Shown piece after piece: positions 1-6,054 of a stretch of 6,543 nucleotides of DNA. A program made the position numbers and the translations under genes. How positions within the stretch are numbered: position 1 is the stretch's first letter; each line of letters opens with the position of its first letter. Origin of the DNA: Acidobacteriota bacterium (GTDB lineage: Bacteria; Acidobacteriota; Blastocatellia; Pyrinomonadales; Pyrinomonadaceae); the NCBI GenBank assembly GCA_029777145.1, contig JAKOSS010000690.1:1-6543 (forward strand), read 5' to 3'. The notes beneath the pieces were generated by a model. It made no database searches. It saw nothing but the letters and a program-made list of their open reading frames with translations, and was not told the origin of the DNA.

Positions 1-155
1 GTCGAGACCTTGTCGCCGTTCGACCAATTCTCCGAGCAGAACTCGCGATTTCTCGTCTTCTCCTTCATTTTGTCCTGCGCGGACGCCTCGGGCCCGCCGA
101 GAACGAATGTCAGAGCGACGACTACAAATGCAGTGATTTTGACTAATTTTTCCAC
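1..155 (-). CDS. Secreted protein of unknown function (N-terminal part only)
   Basis: This is the first 51 codons of a gene that continues beyond the left edge. It starts at GTG (155-153), chosen because GGAGG (167-163) lies 7 nt upstream and because the reading gives a typical signal peptide. That peptide is a short basic start (MEKLVK), a hydrophobic core (ITAFVVVALTFVLGG), and an A-S-A site before QD, so signal peptidase I would cut near residue 28. There is no lipobox cysteine. The mature part begins with a charged stretch (DKMKEKTRNREF), then CSENWSNGDKVS. From memory, a similar Cys-x-x-x-W-S-x-G-D-x-V-S start occurs in secreted acidobacterial proteins with DUF4097-like beta-strand repeats, but too little is visible to assign a family. 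The gene lies downstream of the methyltransferase on the same strand, but a terminator separates them, so it probably has its own promoter. Real gene: fairly sure. Function: unknown. Confidence 0.72.
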   Translation of the reverse strand, partial: MEKLVKITAFVVVALTFVLGGPEASAQDKMKEKTRNREFCSENWSNGDKVS

Positions 156-224
156 AATGATGCCTCCGAAAGTAGTTGTTGGTTTGTGTGCTGTGAGAGA
201 TACACCGTGCCGGAGGCATTTGTG
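153..224 (-). repeat. Inverted repeat enclosing the RBS and start of the left gene
   Basis: The arm 153-168 (CACAATGATGCCTCCG) and the arm 211-224 (CGGAGGCATTTGTG) are complementary over 14 bp: nine perfect pairs (160-168 with 211-219), a 2-nt bulge (158-159), then five pairs (153-157 with 220-224). The loop is 42 nt. On the minus strand the promoter-proximal arm carries CCTCC and the distal arm carries the GGAGG ribosome binding site plus the GTG start. A transcript containing both arms could therefore hide its own ribosome binding site. It could equally be a small inverted duplication or a protein-binding site. The complementarity is seen directly; the function is inferred. Confidence 0.5.
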
Positions 225-225
225 A

Positions 226-253
226 CAAACAAAAAGCGGGGCCGAAACCCCGC
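226..253 (-). terminator. Rho-independent terminator of the methyltransferase gene
   Basis: Read on the minus strand, a perfect 6-bp GC stem, GCGGGG (253-248) with CCCCGC (241-236), encloses a 6-nt loop TTTCGG and is followed at once by the T-rich run TTTTTGTTTG (235-226). It begins 23 nt after the TGA of the methyltransferase gene. This is the classic hairpin plus U-tract arrangement and separates that gene from the secreted-protein gene to the left. On the plus strand no T-run follows the hairpin, so it acts in one direction. Confidence 0.9.
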
Positions 254-275
254 CATGTTTCTCGTTGCGCCGAAA

Positions 276-1301
276 TCAAACCCGAACGGCTTCGACGATC
301 TGCAACGGCTGCGTCAGATGAATATCCGCGAGTTTGAATCCGGAGCGTTCGAAGATCTCCGCGAACTCGCTCGCCGTGCGCTCGCGCCCGCCGGTCATCA
401 CGAGCATATTCAGATCCATGATCTTGCTCAGCGACGGCTGGTTGCCGTCCTCTTCGATCAACGTCTCGACGACCAGAAGTTTCGATCCGCTCGGTGCCGA
501 TTTCGCCAGATTGCTCAGGATCTCGACGCACTGCTCGTCGTTCCAGTCGTGAAGAATGAACTTCATCAGGTAGACGTCTGCGACGACCGGGATCGCCTTG
601 AAAAAATCGCCGGCGACCGTTTCGGTACGATCCGAGAGCCCTTCGGCGCCGAACACGTTTCCTTCGACGACCTGCGGCTGATCGAACAGTATTCCGCGCG
701 CATCCGGATTTTGTTGCAGAACCTTAGCCAACAGGATCCCGTGCCCGCCGGCAATGTCGGCGATCGTGCCTGCCGCGCTGAAATCGTAGCTCGACGAGAT
801 CGCGTGGGCGACGGCCGCGCTGAAGCTCGTCATCGATCGGTCAAAGACGCGCGCCGCGTCGATGTTCTGCGCGAGATAAGGAAAGACCGGCATTCCGAAC
901 GTGAAATCGAACGCGATCTCGCCGGTCGTGACGCTTTGCTGCATGTTTCCGTGCGAATTCCAGTGGGCCGGATCGCCCATCATGTGAAACGCCGCCTGCA
1001 TCGATTGCGGATGATCAGACCTCAGAAACTCGCCAAGGTCGGCGTTCGAGAACCTGCCGTTTTCGTCCTTCGACATGATCCCGAGACTGGCCAGGGCGCG
1101 GAGCAGCCGGTAGAGCGACGGTTCGTGCGTTCCTGTCGCGACGGCGAGCTCGGCCGGCGTCTTGGGACCGTCGGCAACGAGATCCGCGAGTTTCAGTCGT
1201 GCCGAAACGGCTACGGCCTGCGAGACGATGTAGCCCATCGCCATATTCATCAGTTTTGCCTCGGGCGGCAGTTCATGCCGTGCGGGGGTGGTTGCTTCCA
1301 T
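276..1301 (-). CDS. SAM-dependent O-methyltransferase (COMT-like, family 2)
   Basis: This 341-residue cytosolic enzyme should transfer a methyl group from S-adenosylmethionine to a hydroxyl (sometimes N or C) of a small, often aromatic molecule. Length and layout fit family 2 (PF08100 plus PF00891). Residues 15-95 form the helical/winged-helix dimerisation domain (KLMNMAMGYIVSQAVAVSAR; PSLYRLLRALASLGI; GRFSNADLGEFLRS). The Rossmann domain follows: SAM motif I ADIAGGHG (181-188), the acidic adenosine-ribose contact ILFDQPQ (204-210), GDFF (231-234), the catalytic-base region LHDWND with His251, the strand LLVVETLIEE (275-284), and MTGGRERT (302-309). The visible key residues are intact. ATG at 1301 is supported by AAAGGAG (1315-1309), 7 nt upstream. 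A terminator ends it on one side and an oppositely oriented gene lies on the other, so it is probably monocistronic. The substrate cannot be told: no polyketide, phenazine or other biosynthetic gene is beside it. Confidence 0.93.
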   Translation of the reverse strand: MEATTPARHELPPEAKLMNMAMGYIVSQAVAVSARLKLADLVADGPKTPAELAVATGTHEPSLYRLLRALASLGIMSKDENGRFSNADLGEFLRSDHPQSMQAAFHMMGDPAHWNSHGNMQQSVTTGEIAFDFTFGMPVFPYLAQNIDAARVFDRSMTSFSAAVAHAISSSYDFSAAGTIADIAGGHGILLAKVLQQNPDARGILFDQPQVVEGNVFGAEGLSDRTETVAGDFFKAIPVVADVYLMKFILHDWNDEQCVEILSNLAKSAPSGSKLLVVETLIEEDGNQPSLSKIMDLNMLVMTGGRERTASEFAEIFERSGFKLADIHLTQPLQIVEAVRV

Positions 1302-1324
1302 TTAATTTCTCCTTTAGGAATTCC

Positions 1325-1353
1325 CGGTCGGTTGGCGAACCGCCATTCGACCG
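1325..1353 (-). promoter_or_regulatory. Imperfect hairpin/palindrome upstream of the methyltransferase gene
   Basis: A 29-nt dyad: CGGTCG (1325-1330) pairs with CGACCG (1348-1353); then come one G-T wobble and one T-T mismatch; then TGGCG (1333-1337) pairs with CGCCA (1341-1345) around a 3-nt AAC loop. It lies 24-52 nt upstream of the methyltransferase ATG and just before its ribosome binding site, so it would fall in the 5' leader or the core promoter. There is no T-run on either side, so it is not an intrinsic terminator. It could be an operator for a dimeric repressor or an mRNA leader hairpin. The dyad is seen directly; the role is inferred. Confidence 0.5.
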
Positions 1354-1456
1354 TCCAATATATTTACGCGCAGTTCGTGTCCCGATAGTATCAATACCGA
1401 ATACAGGCCTTGCGAATGTGCTAACCTTATAGGACTCTCTCCGATCTATCAACAAG

Positions 1457-3367
1457 ATGAGAACCAGACTGCTATTGTTTTTCGCAATCTTGTCGATCTC
1501 AGTGTCCGCTCAGGCGGTTTGGGACGGAAGCCTGGATTCAAAGGTCAGGTTCTATCAAACCACCGACTTCGGGATCGTTTTGGCGGCCAGCGACAATTCG
1601 CTTTACGCTTTCGATTCGCAAACCGGCGAGCGCCTTTGGCGGCGCAAACACAAGGGTCTCGACGAGACTTCGATCACTCCGGTCCCGTCGACCGATCTCG
1701 TGCTCGTGTCGACCGACGAGGGCGACAAATCGCGCGTCGAGGCGATCGATCTGCTGTCGGGAGAACGGATCTGGCGTTCCGACAAGGTGAAAGGCGACGT
1801 CATGCAGCTCGCCGTCGATCCGGACGCCGACCTGCTCGCGATAGTGCTCGTCAAGAAAGCCGGCGGAAAGGTCGGGAACGAACTCAAACGAGAGCCGGTG
1901 ATCCACGCTCTGCGTCTTTCGGACGGCGAGGAGATCTGGAAAAAGCAGCTCGATTCTGACGTCGAAATGATGCCGACGCGGTTCGATTCGGACAAGGACG
2001 TCCCGTTCACGCTCGACAATTACCGTCCGCCGCTGATCCTTGACGGCCGTGTTTACGTCTTTTACGAAGGCATCACGGCGTTTGATGTGAAGGACGGCGA
2101 CCAAGTGCTGCGCGAGGACTTCAAAGTGAACGAGAGCGGGCTCGCGCTGACCGAGGCCGATCCGATCCTTGACGAACGCCTCGTTTACTTTGCGGGACGC
2201 GGAAAGGTCCGCGCGGTCAACCGGCAGTCGCTGAAAGTCGAATGGGAAGCGAAAGACGTTGGCAATGCGTCAGAATTCGCGTTGATCGGAAACACGCTTT
2301 ACGTCCGCACGGGCGGCGAATTCACGCGGCTCAAGGACGGCGAAACCGAAAAGAAGGGCCCGTTCGGCGTTTCGGCCATCGATACTCGCAACGGCAAAGT
2401 TCTCTGGCGTTTCAAGGGTGCTGACAAGGGAATGACGAACTTCGTGTTCCCCAACGCACAAACGGTGATGTTCGCCGACAAGGACGACATCTTCGCGCTC
2501 GACACGAAGAGCGGGCGCAAGATCGTTTCGTACGATCACGACATCGACCAGGCGCAATTCGCGCTCCTTAACGAGACGGGAAGCGTCGTCATCGGCGGTC
2601 GCGACGAGATCGCCGCATTCCGCGTTCCGTCGCCGCGCTATGAGACGAGTTTGCCGAGATCGGCCGGTCGCACCGCGTTCACGAATTCCTTCGATTCGGA
2701 TCAGGCTCTGTGGCGCGTCAAGCACAAGCCGCCCGGTCGCGGAGTGCTTCGGATCGTGACGGGAATCGCGTTGCGTGCCGCCGCGATCTATTTCCGTTAC
2801 GGGAGCCTTGGTTCGAGCGCGATCAACATCGCCCGCGGCGCGGGAACGGCACGTTCGCTGCTCAACCTGCGATGGTCGGGGCTCAAAGCCCGGTTCGGAT
2901 CGTTCGGACTCACGACTCTCGCCTCGAACGCCGCTGAAAATTATGTTTCGAATCGCTTGACGGTCTTTGGGATCGCCGCCCGAACCGCGAATCTGTCGAA
3001 CCGCATTTCCGGACTCCAGATCCGCCGGACGGCGTTGCTGGGACGCGTCGTTCCGTCACGCGCGGATGTTCAGGAAAGCTTCGTCGACCGTTTCGATCCG
3101 GTCCGGCGCGTCGAGAAATTGTCGGACCTGCTGCTTCGACGAAAACGGCTGGCGGATATTCGCGGCAATTATATGTACTACTACACCGATCTGCCGGCGC
3201 CGTTTGATCGCAAGGGTTTGGTCGGTGTCAATATTCACACCGGGCGCGACGAACGCTTTGTCCTCGTCGGCGATCCTGATCCGAGGTTTCTGACGGATGA
3301 AACTGTCGGTTATCTTTTTTCCGCTGACGGCAATCGATTGAGCGGATTCGAGATCATGCAGCGTTAG
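1457..3367 (+). CDS. Exported PQQ-type beta-propeller protein with a basic insert
   Basis: This 636-residue protein has a signal peptide (MRTRLLLFFAILSISVSAQA, cut near residue 20; no lipobox), so it is periplasmic or secreted. It carries repeated PQQ/Trp-docking blade motifs of the form xAxDxxxGxxxW, at about 49-62, 93-106, 148-161, 205-219, 250-263, 304-317 and 344-357. A broken motif at 383-388 (EIAAF) and a last one at 587-600 (LVGVNIHTGRDER) follow. Between these, residues about 390-570 do not look like a propeller: this stretch is rich in Arg, Gly, Ala and Ser with amphipathic runs (AAAIYFRYGS; IARGAGTARS; LLLRRKR). No catalytic dehydrogenase residues or haem motif (CxxCH) are visible, so enzymatic use of PQQ is unlikely. 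Assembly-scaffold (BamB-like) or binding roles are possible but unproven. The start was chosen for the signal peptide, as no Shine-Dalgarno sequence is visible. It is probably cotranscribed with the peptidase gene 16 bp downstream. Confidence 0.88.
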   Translation: MRTRLLLFFAILSISVSAQAVWDGSLDSKVRFYQTTDFGIVLAASDNSLYAFDSQTGERLWRRKHKGLDETSITPVPSTDLVLVSTDEGDKSRVEAIDLLSGERIWRSDKVKGDVMQLAVDPDADLLAIVLVKKAGGKVGNELKREPVIHALRLSDGEEIWKKQLDSDVEMMPTRFDSDKDVPFTLDNYRPPLILDGRVYVFYEGITAFDVKDGDQVLREDFKVNESGLALTEADPILDERLVYFAGRGKVRAVNRQSLKVEWEAKDVGNASEFALIGNTLYVRTGGEFTRLKDGETEKKGPFGVSAIDTRNGKVLWRFKGADKGMTNFVFPNAQTVMFADKDDIFALDTKSGRKIVSYDHDIDQAQFALLNETGSVVIGGRDEIAAFRVPSPRYETSLPRSAGRTAFTNSFDSDQALWRVKHKPPGRGVLRIVTGIALRAAAIYFRYGSLGSSAINIARGAGTARSLLNLRWSGLKARFGSFGLTTLASNAAENYVSNRLTVFGIAARTANLSNRISGLQIRRTALLGRVVPSRADVQESFVDRFDPVRRVEKLSDLLLRRKRLADIRGNYMYYYTDLPAPFDRKGLVGVNIHTGRDERFVLVGDPDPRFLTDETVGYLFSADGNRLSGFEIMQR

Positions 3368-3383
3368 TTAATTGTTCACAAAT

Positions 3384-4736
3384 ATGAAGATCAGATTCAT
3401 TTCACTGCTTTGTGTGCTGTTGTTCGCCGGCGTGTTGTTCGGGCAGAAGACGAAGCCGGCGACAAATCCGGAAATCAGCAAGATGATCGCCGAGGTTTCG
3501 GCGAAGAACATCGAGGCGTCGATCCGCAAACTCGTGTCATTTGGAACGCGGAATACGCTTTCGGATCAGAACGATCCGAACCGCGGGATCGGCGCGGCAC
3601 GCGACTGGATCTTCGGCGAGTTCCAGAAGATCTCGGCTGATTGCGGCGGTTGCCTGACCGTCGAAAAGCAAACATTTTTGCAGCCGAAGGCGCCGCGTGT
3701 CCCGGAACCGACGTATCTGACCAACGTCGTCGCGACACTTAAGGGCACAACCGATCCGTCGCGCGTTTACGTTGTTTCGGGCCACTACGATTCGATGTGC
3801 AGTTCGCCGACCGACGCCAAGTGCGACGCTCCGGGCGCGAATGACGATGCCTCGGGAACGGCAGCCGTGATCGAGCTCGCGCGTGTCATGAGCAAGCGGA
3901 AATTCGACGCGACGATCATCTTCATGACGGTTCCGGGCGAGGAACAGGGCCTGCTCGGCGCGACTCATTTCGCCGAGGAAGCAAAGAAGTCAGGCATGAA
4001 TATCGAGGCGATGTTCACGAACGACATCATCGGCGGCGTCCTAAGTCAGAAGAACTCGCCTGACCGCAACAAGGTCCGTGTCTTTGCCGAAGGCGTGCCG
4101 TCGAACGAGACCGACCAGCAGGCGGCGACCCGGCGCAGCGTCGGCGGTGAGAACGACTCGCCGTCGCGGCAGCTCGGACGCTACATCAAGGAAGAATCCG
4201 ACAAGTATTTGAAGAACTTCAGCGCGTGGATCATTTACAGGCGTGATCGATACGGACGCGGCGGCGATCACATTCCATTCCTCGAACGCGGATTCCCGGC
4301 GGTCAGGTTCACGGAACCGAACGAAGACTACACGCACCAGCATCAGAACGTCCGGACGGAGAACGGTACCTTCTATGGTGATACACCGGAATTTGTCGAC
4401 TTCGGATACGTCGCGAACGTCGCCCGCGTGAATCTGATCTCGCTGGCGTCGCTCGCGAACGCACCTGCCAAACCCAAGGGCGTCGGGATTTCGACCGGAC
4501 GCCTGACAAACGACACCGATCTCAAGTGGGACCCGAACACGGATGCGGATCTTGCCGGGTACGAGATCGTATGGCGCGACACGACAAGTCCGACGTGGAC
4601 GAACTCGAAATCGGTCGGGAACGTTACATCGTTCACGATGAAAGGCATGTCGAAAGACAATTATTTCTTCGGTGTCCGCGCCGTCGATAGATCCGGAAAC
4701 AAAAGCCCGGTCGTCTATCCGAGACCGACAAGATAA
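3384..4736 (+). CDS. Secreted M28-family zinc aminopeptidase with C-terminal fibronectin III domain
   Basis: This 450-residue exported metallopeptidase is expected to release N-terminal amino acids from peptides using two zinc ions. Signal peptide: MKIRFISLLCVLLFAGVLFG, cut near 20. Residues about 35-355 are the M28 domain with all expected sites: His134 (SGHYDS), the bridging Asp154 (GANDDASG), catalytic Glu186 and ligand Glu187 (PGEEQGL), Asp214 (TNDIIG), and a final His at 318 or 320 (YTHQHQN). Cysteine pairs C87/C90 and C139/C147 could form disulfides. Residues about 361-445 form a fibronectin type III-like domain (LKWDPNTDADLAGYEIVW; YFFGVRAVDRSGNKSP), common in secreted bacterial hydrolases as a substrate- or surface-binding module. 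The ATG at 3384 starts directly at the signal peptide; a TTG at 3372 in frame would add four residues (MFTN). Neither has a visible ribosome binding site. Catalytic class: sure. Substrate preference: unknown. Confidence 0.94.
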   Translation: MKIRFISLLCVLLFAGVLFGQKTKPATNPEISKMIAEVSAKNIEASIRKLVSFGTRNTLSDQNDPNRGIGAARDWIFGEFQKISADCGGCLTVEKQTFLQPKAPRVPEPTYLTNVVATLKGTTDPSRVYVVSGHYDSMCSSPTDAKCDAPGANDDASGTAAVIELARVMSKRKFDATIIFMTVPGEEQGLLGATHFAEEAKKSGMNIEAMFTNDIIGGVLSQKNSPDRNKVRVFAEGVPSNETDQQAATRRSVGGENDSPSRQLGRYIKEESDKYLKNFSAWIIYRRDRYGRGGDHIPFLERGFPAVRFTEPNEDYTHQHQNVRTENGTFYGDTPEFVDFGYVANVARVNLISLASLANAPAKPKGVGISTGRLTNDTDLKWDPNTDADLAGYEIVWRDTTSPTWTNSKSVGNVTSFTMKGMSKDNYFFGVRAVDRSGNKSPVVYPRPTR

Positions 4737-4755
4737 TTTGGGAATTGGGATTTGG
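4735..4755 (+). repeat. Short GAWTTGG heptamer block at the peptidase stop codon
   Basis: Three 7-bp units, AATTTGG, GAATTGG and GATTTGG, follow one another directly. The first unit begins with the last two bases of the TAA stop codon (4734-4736). The same TAATTTGGGA opening recurs at 4845, where the longer array of the same family begins. Confidence 0.8.
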
Positions 4756-4762
4756 GAAAGCA

Positions 4763-4797
4763 TAGATTCCAACGATTCCATGAATTCCAAGATTCCA
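4763..4797 (+). repeat. GATTCCA array with about 9-bp spacing
   Basis: Four copies of GATTCCA or AATTCCA occur as TAGATTCCA, ACGATTCCA, TGAATTCCA and AGATTCCA, the first three 9 bp apart and the last unit one base short. Related words (GAATTTCG, GGAATTCC) continue to about 4820. This is a different unit length from the flanking heptamers but has similar composition. Confidence 0.7.
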
Positions 4798-4830
4798 CTG
4801 AATTTCGAGACAGGAATTCCCGAGCCTTAA

Positions 4831-4844
4831 CCGCAGAGACACGG
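4831..4844. repeat. CCGCAGAGACACGG interspersed-repeat motif
   Basis: The 14-base word CCGCAGAGACACGG sits between the GATTCCA array and the main heptamer tract, preceded by CCTTAA. From memory, words of the type ACCGCAGAGACACGG recur in intergenic DNA of Blastocatellia and some other bacteria, often beside low-complexity tracts. Only one copy is in this window, so its status as a dispersed repeat cannot be shown here. Confidence 0.4.
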
Positions 4845-4845
4845 T

Positions 4846-4916
4846 AATTTGGGATTTCGGAATTCGGAATTCGTATTTGGGATTTGGGATTTGGGATTTG
4901 GGAATTGGGATTTTGG
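4846..4916 (+). repeat. Tandem heptamer array GAWTTSG
   Basis: Nine consecutive 7-bp units fill 4846-4908: AATTTGG, GATTTCG, GAATTCG twice, TATTTGG, GATTTGG three times, GAATTGG. An 8-bp unit GATTTTGG (4909-4916) follows. Nearly all variation is at unit position 3 (A/T) and position 6 (G/C). After one 7-nt linker (ACCAAGG, 4917-4923) the second array begins. No open reading frame or RNA gene is apparent here. Confidence 0.9.
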
Positions 4917-4923
4917 ACCAAGG

Positions 4924-5000
<77 letters not shown>

Positions 5001-5004
5001 AAAA

Positions 5005-5892
5005 ATGATAAAACGTATAAGTGCATCGGTGATCTTCATCGCGGTTCTGGCGCTCGCGGCATTGGGCCAGAAATCCGAATTCGACCGCGAAATGAATCGG
5101 CCGGTCGAGCCCTTCCGGATCGTCGGAAACATCTATTACGTCGGCGCATCGGACGTCACGTCGTTCCTGATCACGACACCGAAGGGCCACATCCTCATCG
5201 ACGCCGGATACGAAGAGACTGTTCCGCAGATCCGCGCCAATGTCGCGAAACTCGGGTTCAAGCTCGAGGACATCAAGATCCTGCTGATCAATCACGCCCA
5301 TTACGACCACTGCGGCGGACTCGCGGAAATGAAGAAACTGACCGGCGCGCGTCTCTATTCGAGCGCTCCGGACAGGCCGGTCCTCGAGGACGGCGGTGTT
5401 TCGGACTTTCGTTTTGGCGGCGGCGATCCGCTTTTTACTCCGGTCAAAGTCGATGAAGTGCTGACGGACGGACAGAAGATCTCGCTCGGAGGCACGACGC
5501 TGAAGACCTATCTAACGTTCGGGCATACGAAAGGAGCGACGAGCTGGACGACCGAAACGATCGAAAACGGAAAGCGTTACAAGATCGTTTTCATGAGCAG
5601 CGTGACGACGCTCGACTATGAGTTTGTGAATAACGCGAAGTATCCGAACATCGAAAACGACTTTCGTCGGACGTACAAGACGCTTGCTTCTCTGAAACCC
5701 GACTTTTTCCTTGCGTCGCACGGCCAATTCTTCGATCTTCTCGAAAAGGCGTCGAAACTGCGCGCGGGCGCCGATCCGAATCCGTTCATCGATCCAAACG
5801 GATATCGGCAGTTCGTTGCCGAAATGTCCCAGAGCTTTGAAAAAAAGGTACGCGCCGAGAAGGCGAAGAACCTGAATTCGAAACCCCGGTAA
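5005..5892 (+). CDS. Subclass B3-like metallo-beta-lactamase-fold hydrolase, exported
   Basis: This 295-residue zinc hydrolase should be exported: the signal peptide MIKRISASVIFIAVLALAAL is cut near residue 21. Motifs match subclass B3 closely: the zinc site HAHYDH gives His97, His99, Asp101 and His102 (standard 116, 118, 120, 121), GHTKGATSW gives His174 (196), and SHGQFFDL gives His239 (263). The B3 serine region is FMSSV (S198/S199). The B3-style tail is also present: YPNIENDFRRTY, then a helical C-terminus GYRQFVAEMSQSFEKK. All six zinc ligands are present, so the protein is probably active. It could hydrolyse beta-lactams, as B3 enzymes do, but environmental homologues may act on other lactones or amides. 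Cys103 directly follows the zinc motif (DHCGG). ATG is placed by the signal peptide; there is no Shine-Dalgarno sequence, only the heptamer array. The stop codon is TAA at 5890-5892. Confidence 0.93.
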   Translation: MIKRISASVIFIAVLALAALGQKSEFDREMNRPVEPFRIVGNIYYVGASDVTSFLITTPKGHILIDAGYEETVPQIRANVAKLGFKLEDIKILLINHAHYDHCGGLAEMKKLTGARLYSSAPDRPVLEDGGVSDFRFGGGDPLFTPVKVDEVLTDGQKISLGGTTLKTYLTFGHTKGATSWTTETIENGKRYKIVFMSSVTTLDYEFVNNAKYPNIENDFRRTYKTLASLKPDFFLASHGQFFDLLEKASKLRAGADPNPFIDPNGYRQFVAEMSQSFEKKVRAEKAKNLNSKPR

Positions 5893-5893
5893 G

Positions 5894-5925
5894 GAATCGC
5901 GGGAAACCTGCCGCGTTCGCGATTC
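5894..5925 (+). other. Inverted repeat just after the B3-like hydrolase gene
   Basis: GAATCGCG (5894-5901) and CGCGATTC (5918-5925) are perfectly complementary over 8 bp with a 16-nt loop. An overlapping alternative stem, CGCGG/CCGCG (5898-5902 with 5911-5915), is also possible. The stem starts 2 nt after the stop codon. No T-run follows, so it is not a standard intrinsic terminator, but it may mark the 3' end of the transcript or protect it. Confidence 0.4.
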
Positions 5926-5956
5926 GCCGAACCCGACATGAAGGCCGGGAAAAAAC

Positions 5957-5986
5957 TTGAGTCAGGTATCGGTTTTCACCTAATAT
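5957..5986 (+). promoter_or_regulatory. Probable sigma-70-type promoter for the radical SAM gene
   Basis: TTGAGT (5957-5962) matches the -35 consensus at four of six positions, and TAATAT (5981-5986) resembles the -10 element. The spacer is 18 nt. The -10 lies in a strongly AT-rich stretch (5981-5998) inside otherwise GC-rich DNA. Transcription would begin near 5992-5994, giving a leader of about 60 nt. Confidence 0.5.
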
Positions 5987-5993
5987 AACTTAA

Positions 5994-6009
5994 TAAATCA
6001 CGTGATTTA
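5994..6009. promoter_or_regulatory. Perfect 16-bp palindrome, candidate operator
   Basis: TAAATCACGTGATTTA is identical to its own reverse complement over all 16 bases. It starts 7 bp after the proposed -10 element, at the expected transcription start. A symmetric site there is typical for a dimeric repressor. Eight-base half-sites (TAAATCAC) with no spacer and a CACGTG centre are visible; the regulator is not in the window. Confidence 0.55.
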
Positions 6010-6054
6010 GCGATCATCGGTAATTCGTCTCCCCCCGGAGGATTTGTACAGTTG

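Noticed and set aside
186..1388. A 400-codon open frame on the plus strand over the methyltransferase gene
   Set aside because: It is antisense to a gene with clear family motifs, ribosome binding site and terminator. Its product is Arg/Asp-rich with no domain pattern, as expected from the reverse frame of GC-rich coding DNA. The RBS-like CGGAGG before GTG 222 is explained by the inverted repeat.
1410..1433. Promoter for the beta-propeller gene from TTGCGA (1410-1415) and TTATAG (1427-1432)
   Set aside because: The gap between the two hexamers is only 11 nt, too short for a sigma-70 promoter, and no better pair at 16-18 nt was found.
3372..3383. TTG start giving four extra residues for the M28 peptidase
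   Set aside because: There is no ribosome binding site for it, and the ATG at 3384 starts exactly at a normal signal peptide. It remains possible but is less likely.
4715..4921. Minus-strand open frame across the intergenic repeats
   Set aside because: The product (repeated N-P-N-S-Q-I-P words) is a translation of the TTTGGGA-type repeats, with no ribosome binding site or homology signal.
5932..5956. Terminator from CCCG...CGGG followed by a run of A after the hydrolase gene
   Set aside because: The stem is only 4 bp, and the following run is A, not T, on the coding strand, so it cannot serve as an intrinsic terminator for that gene.
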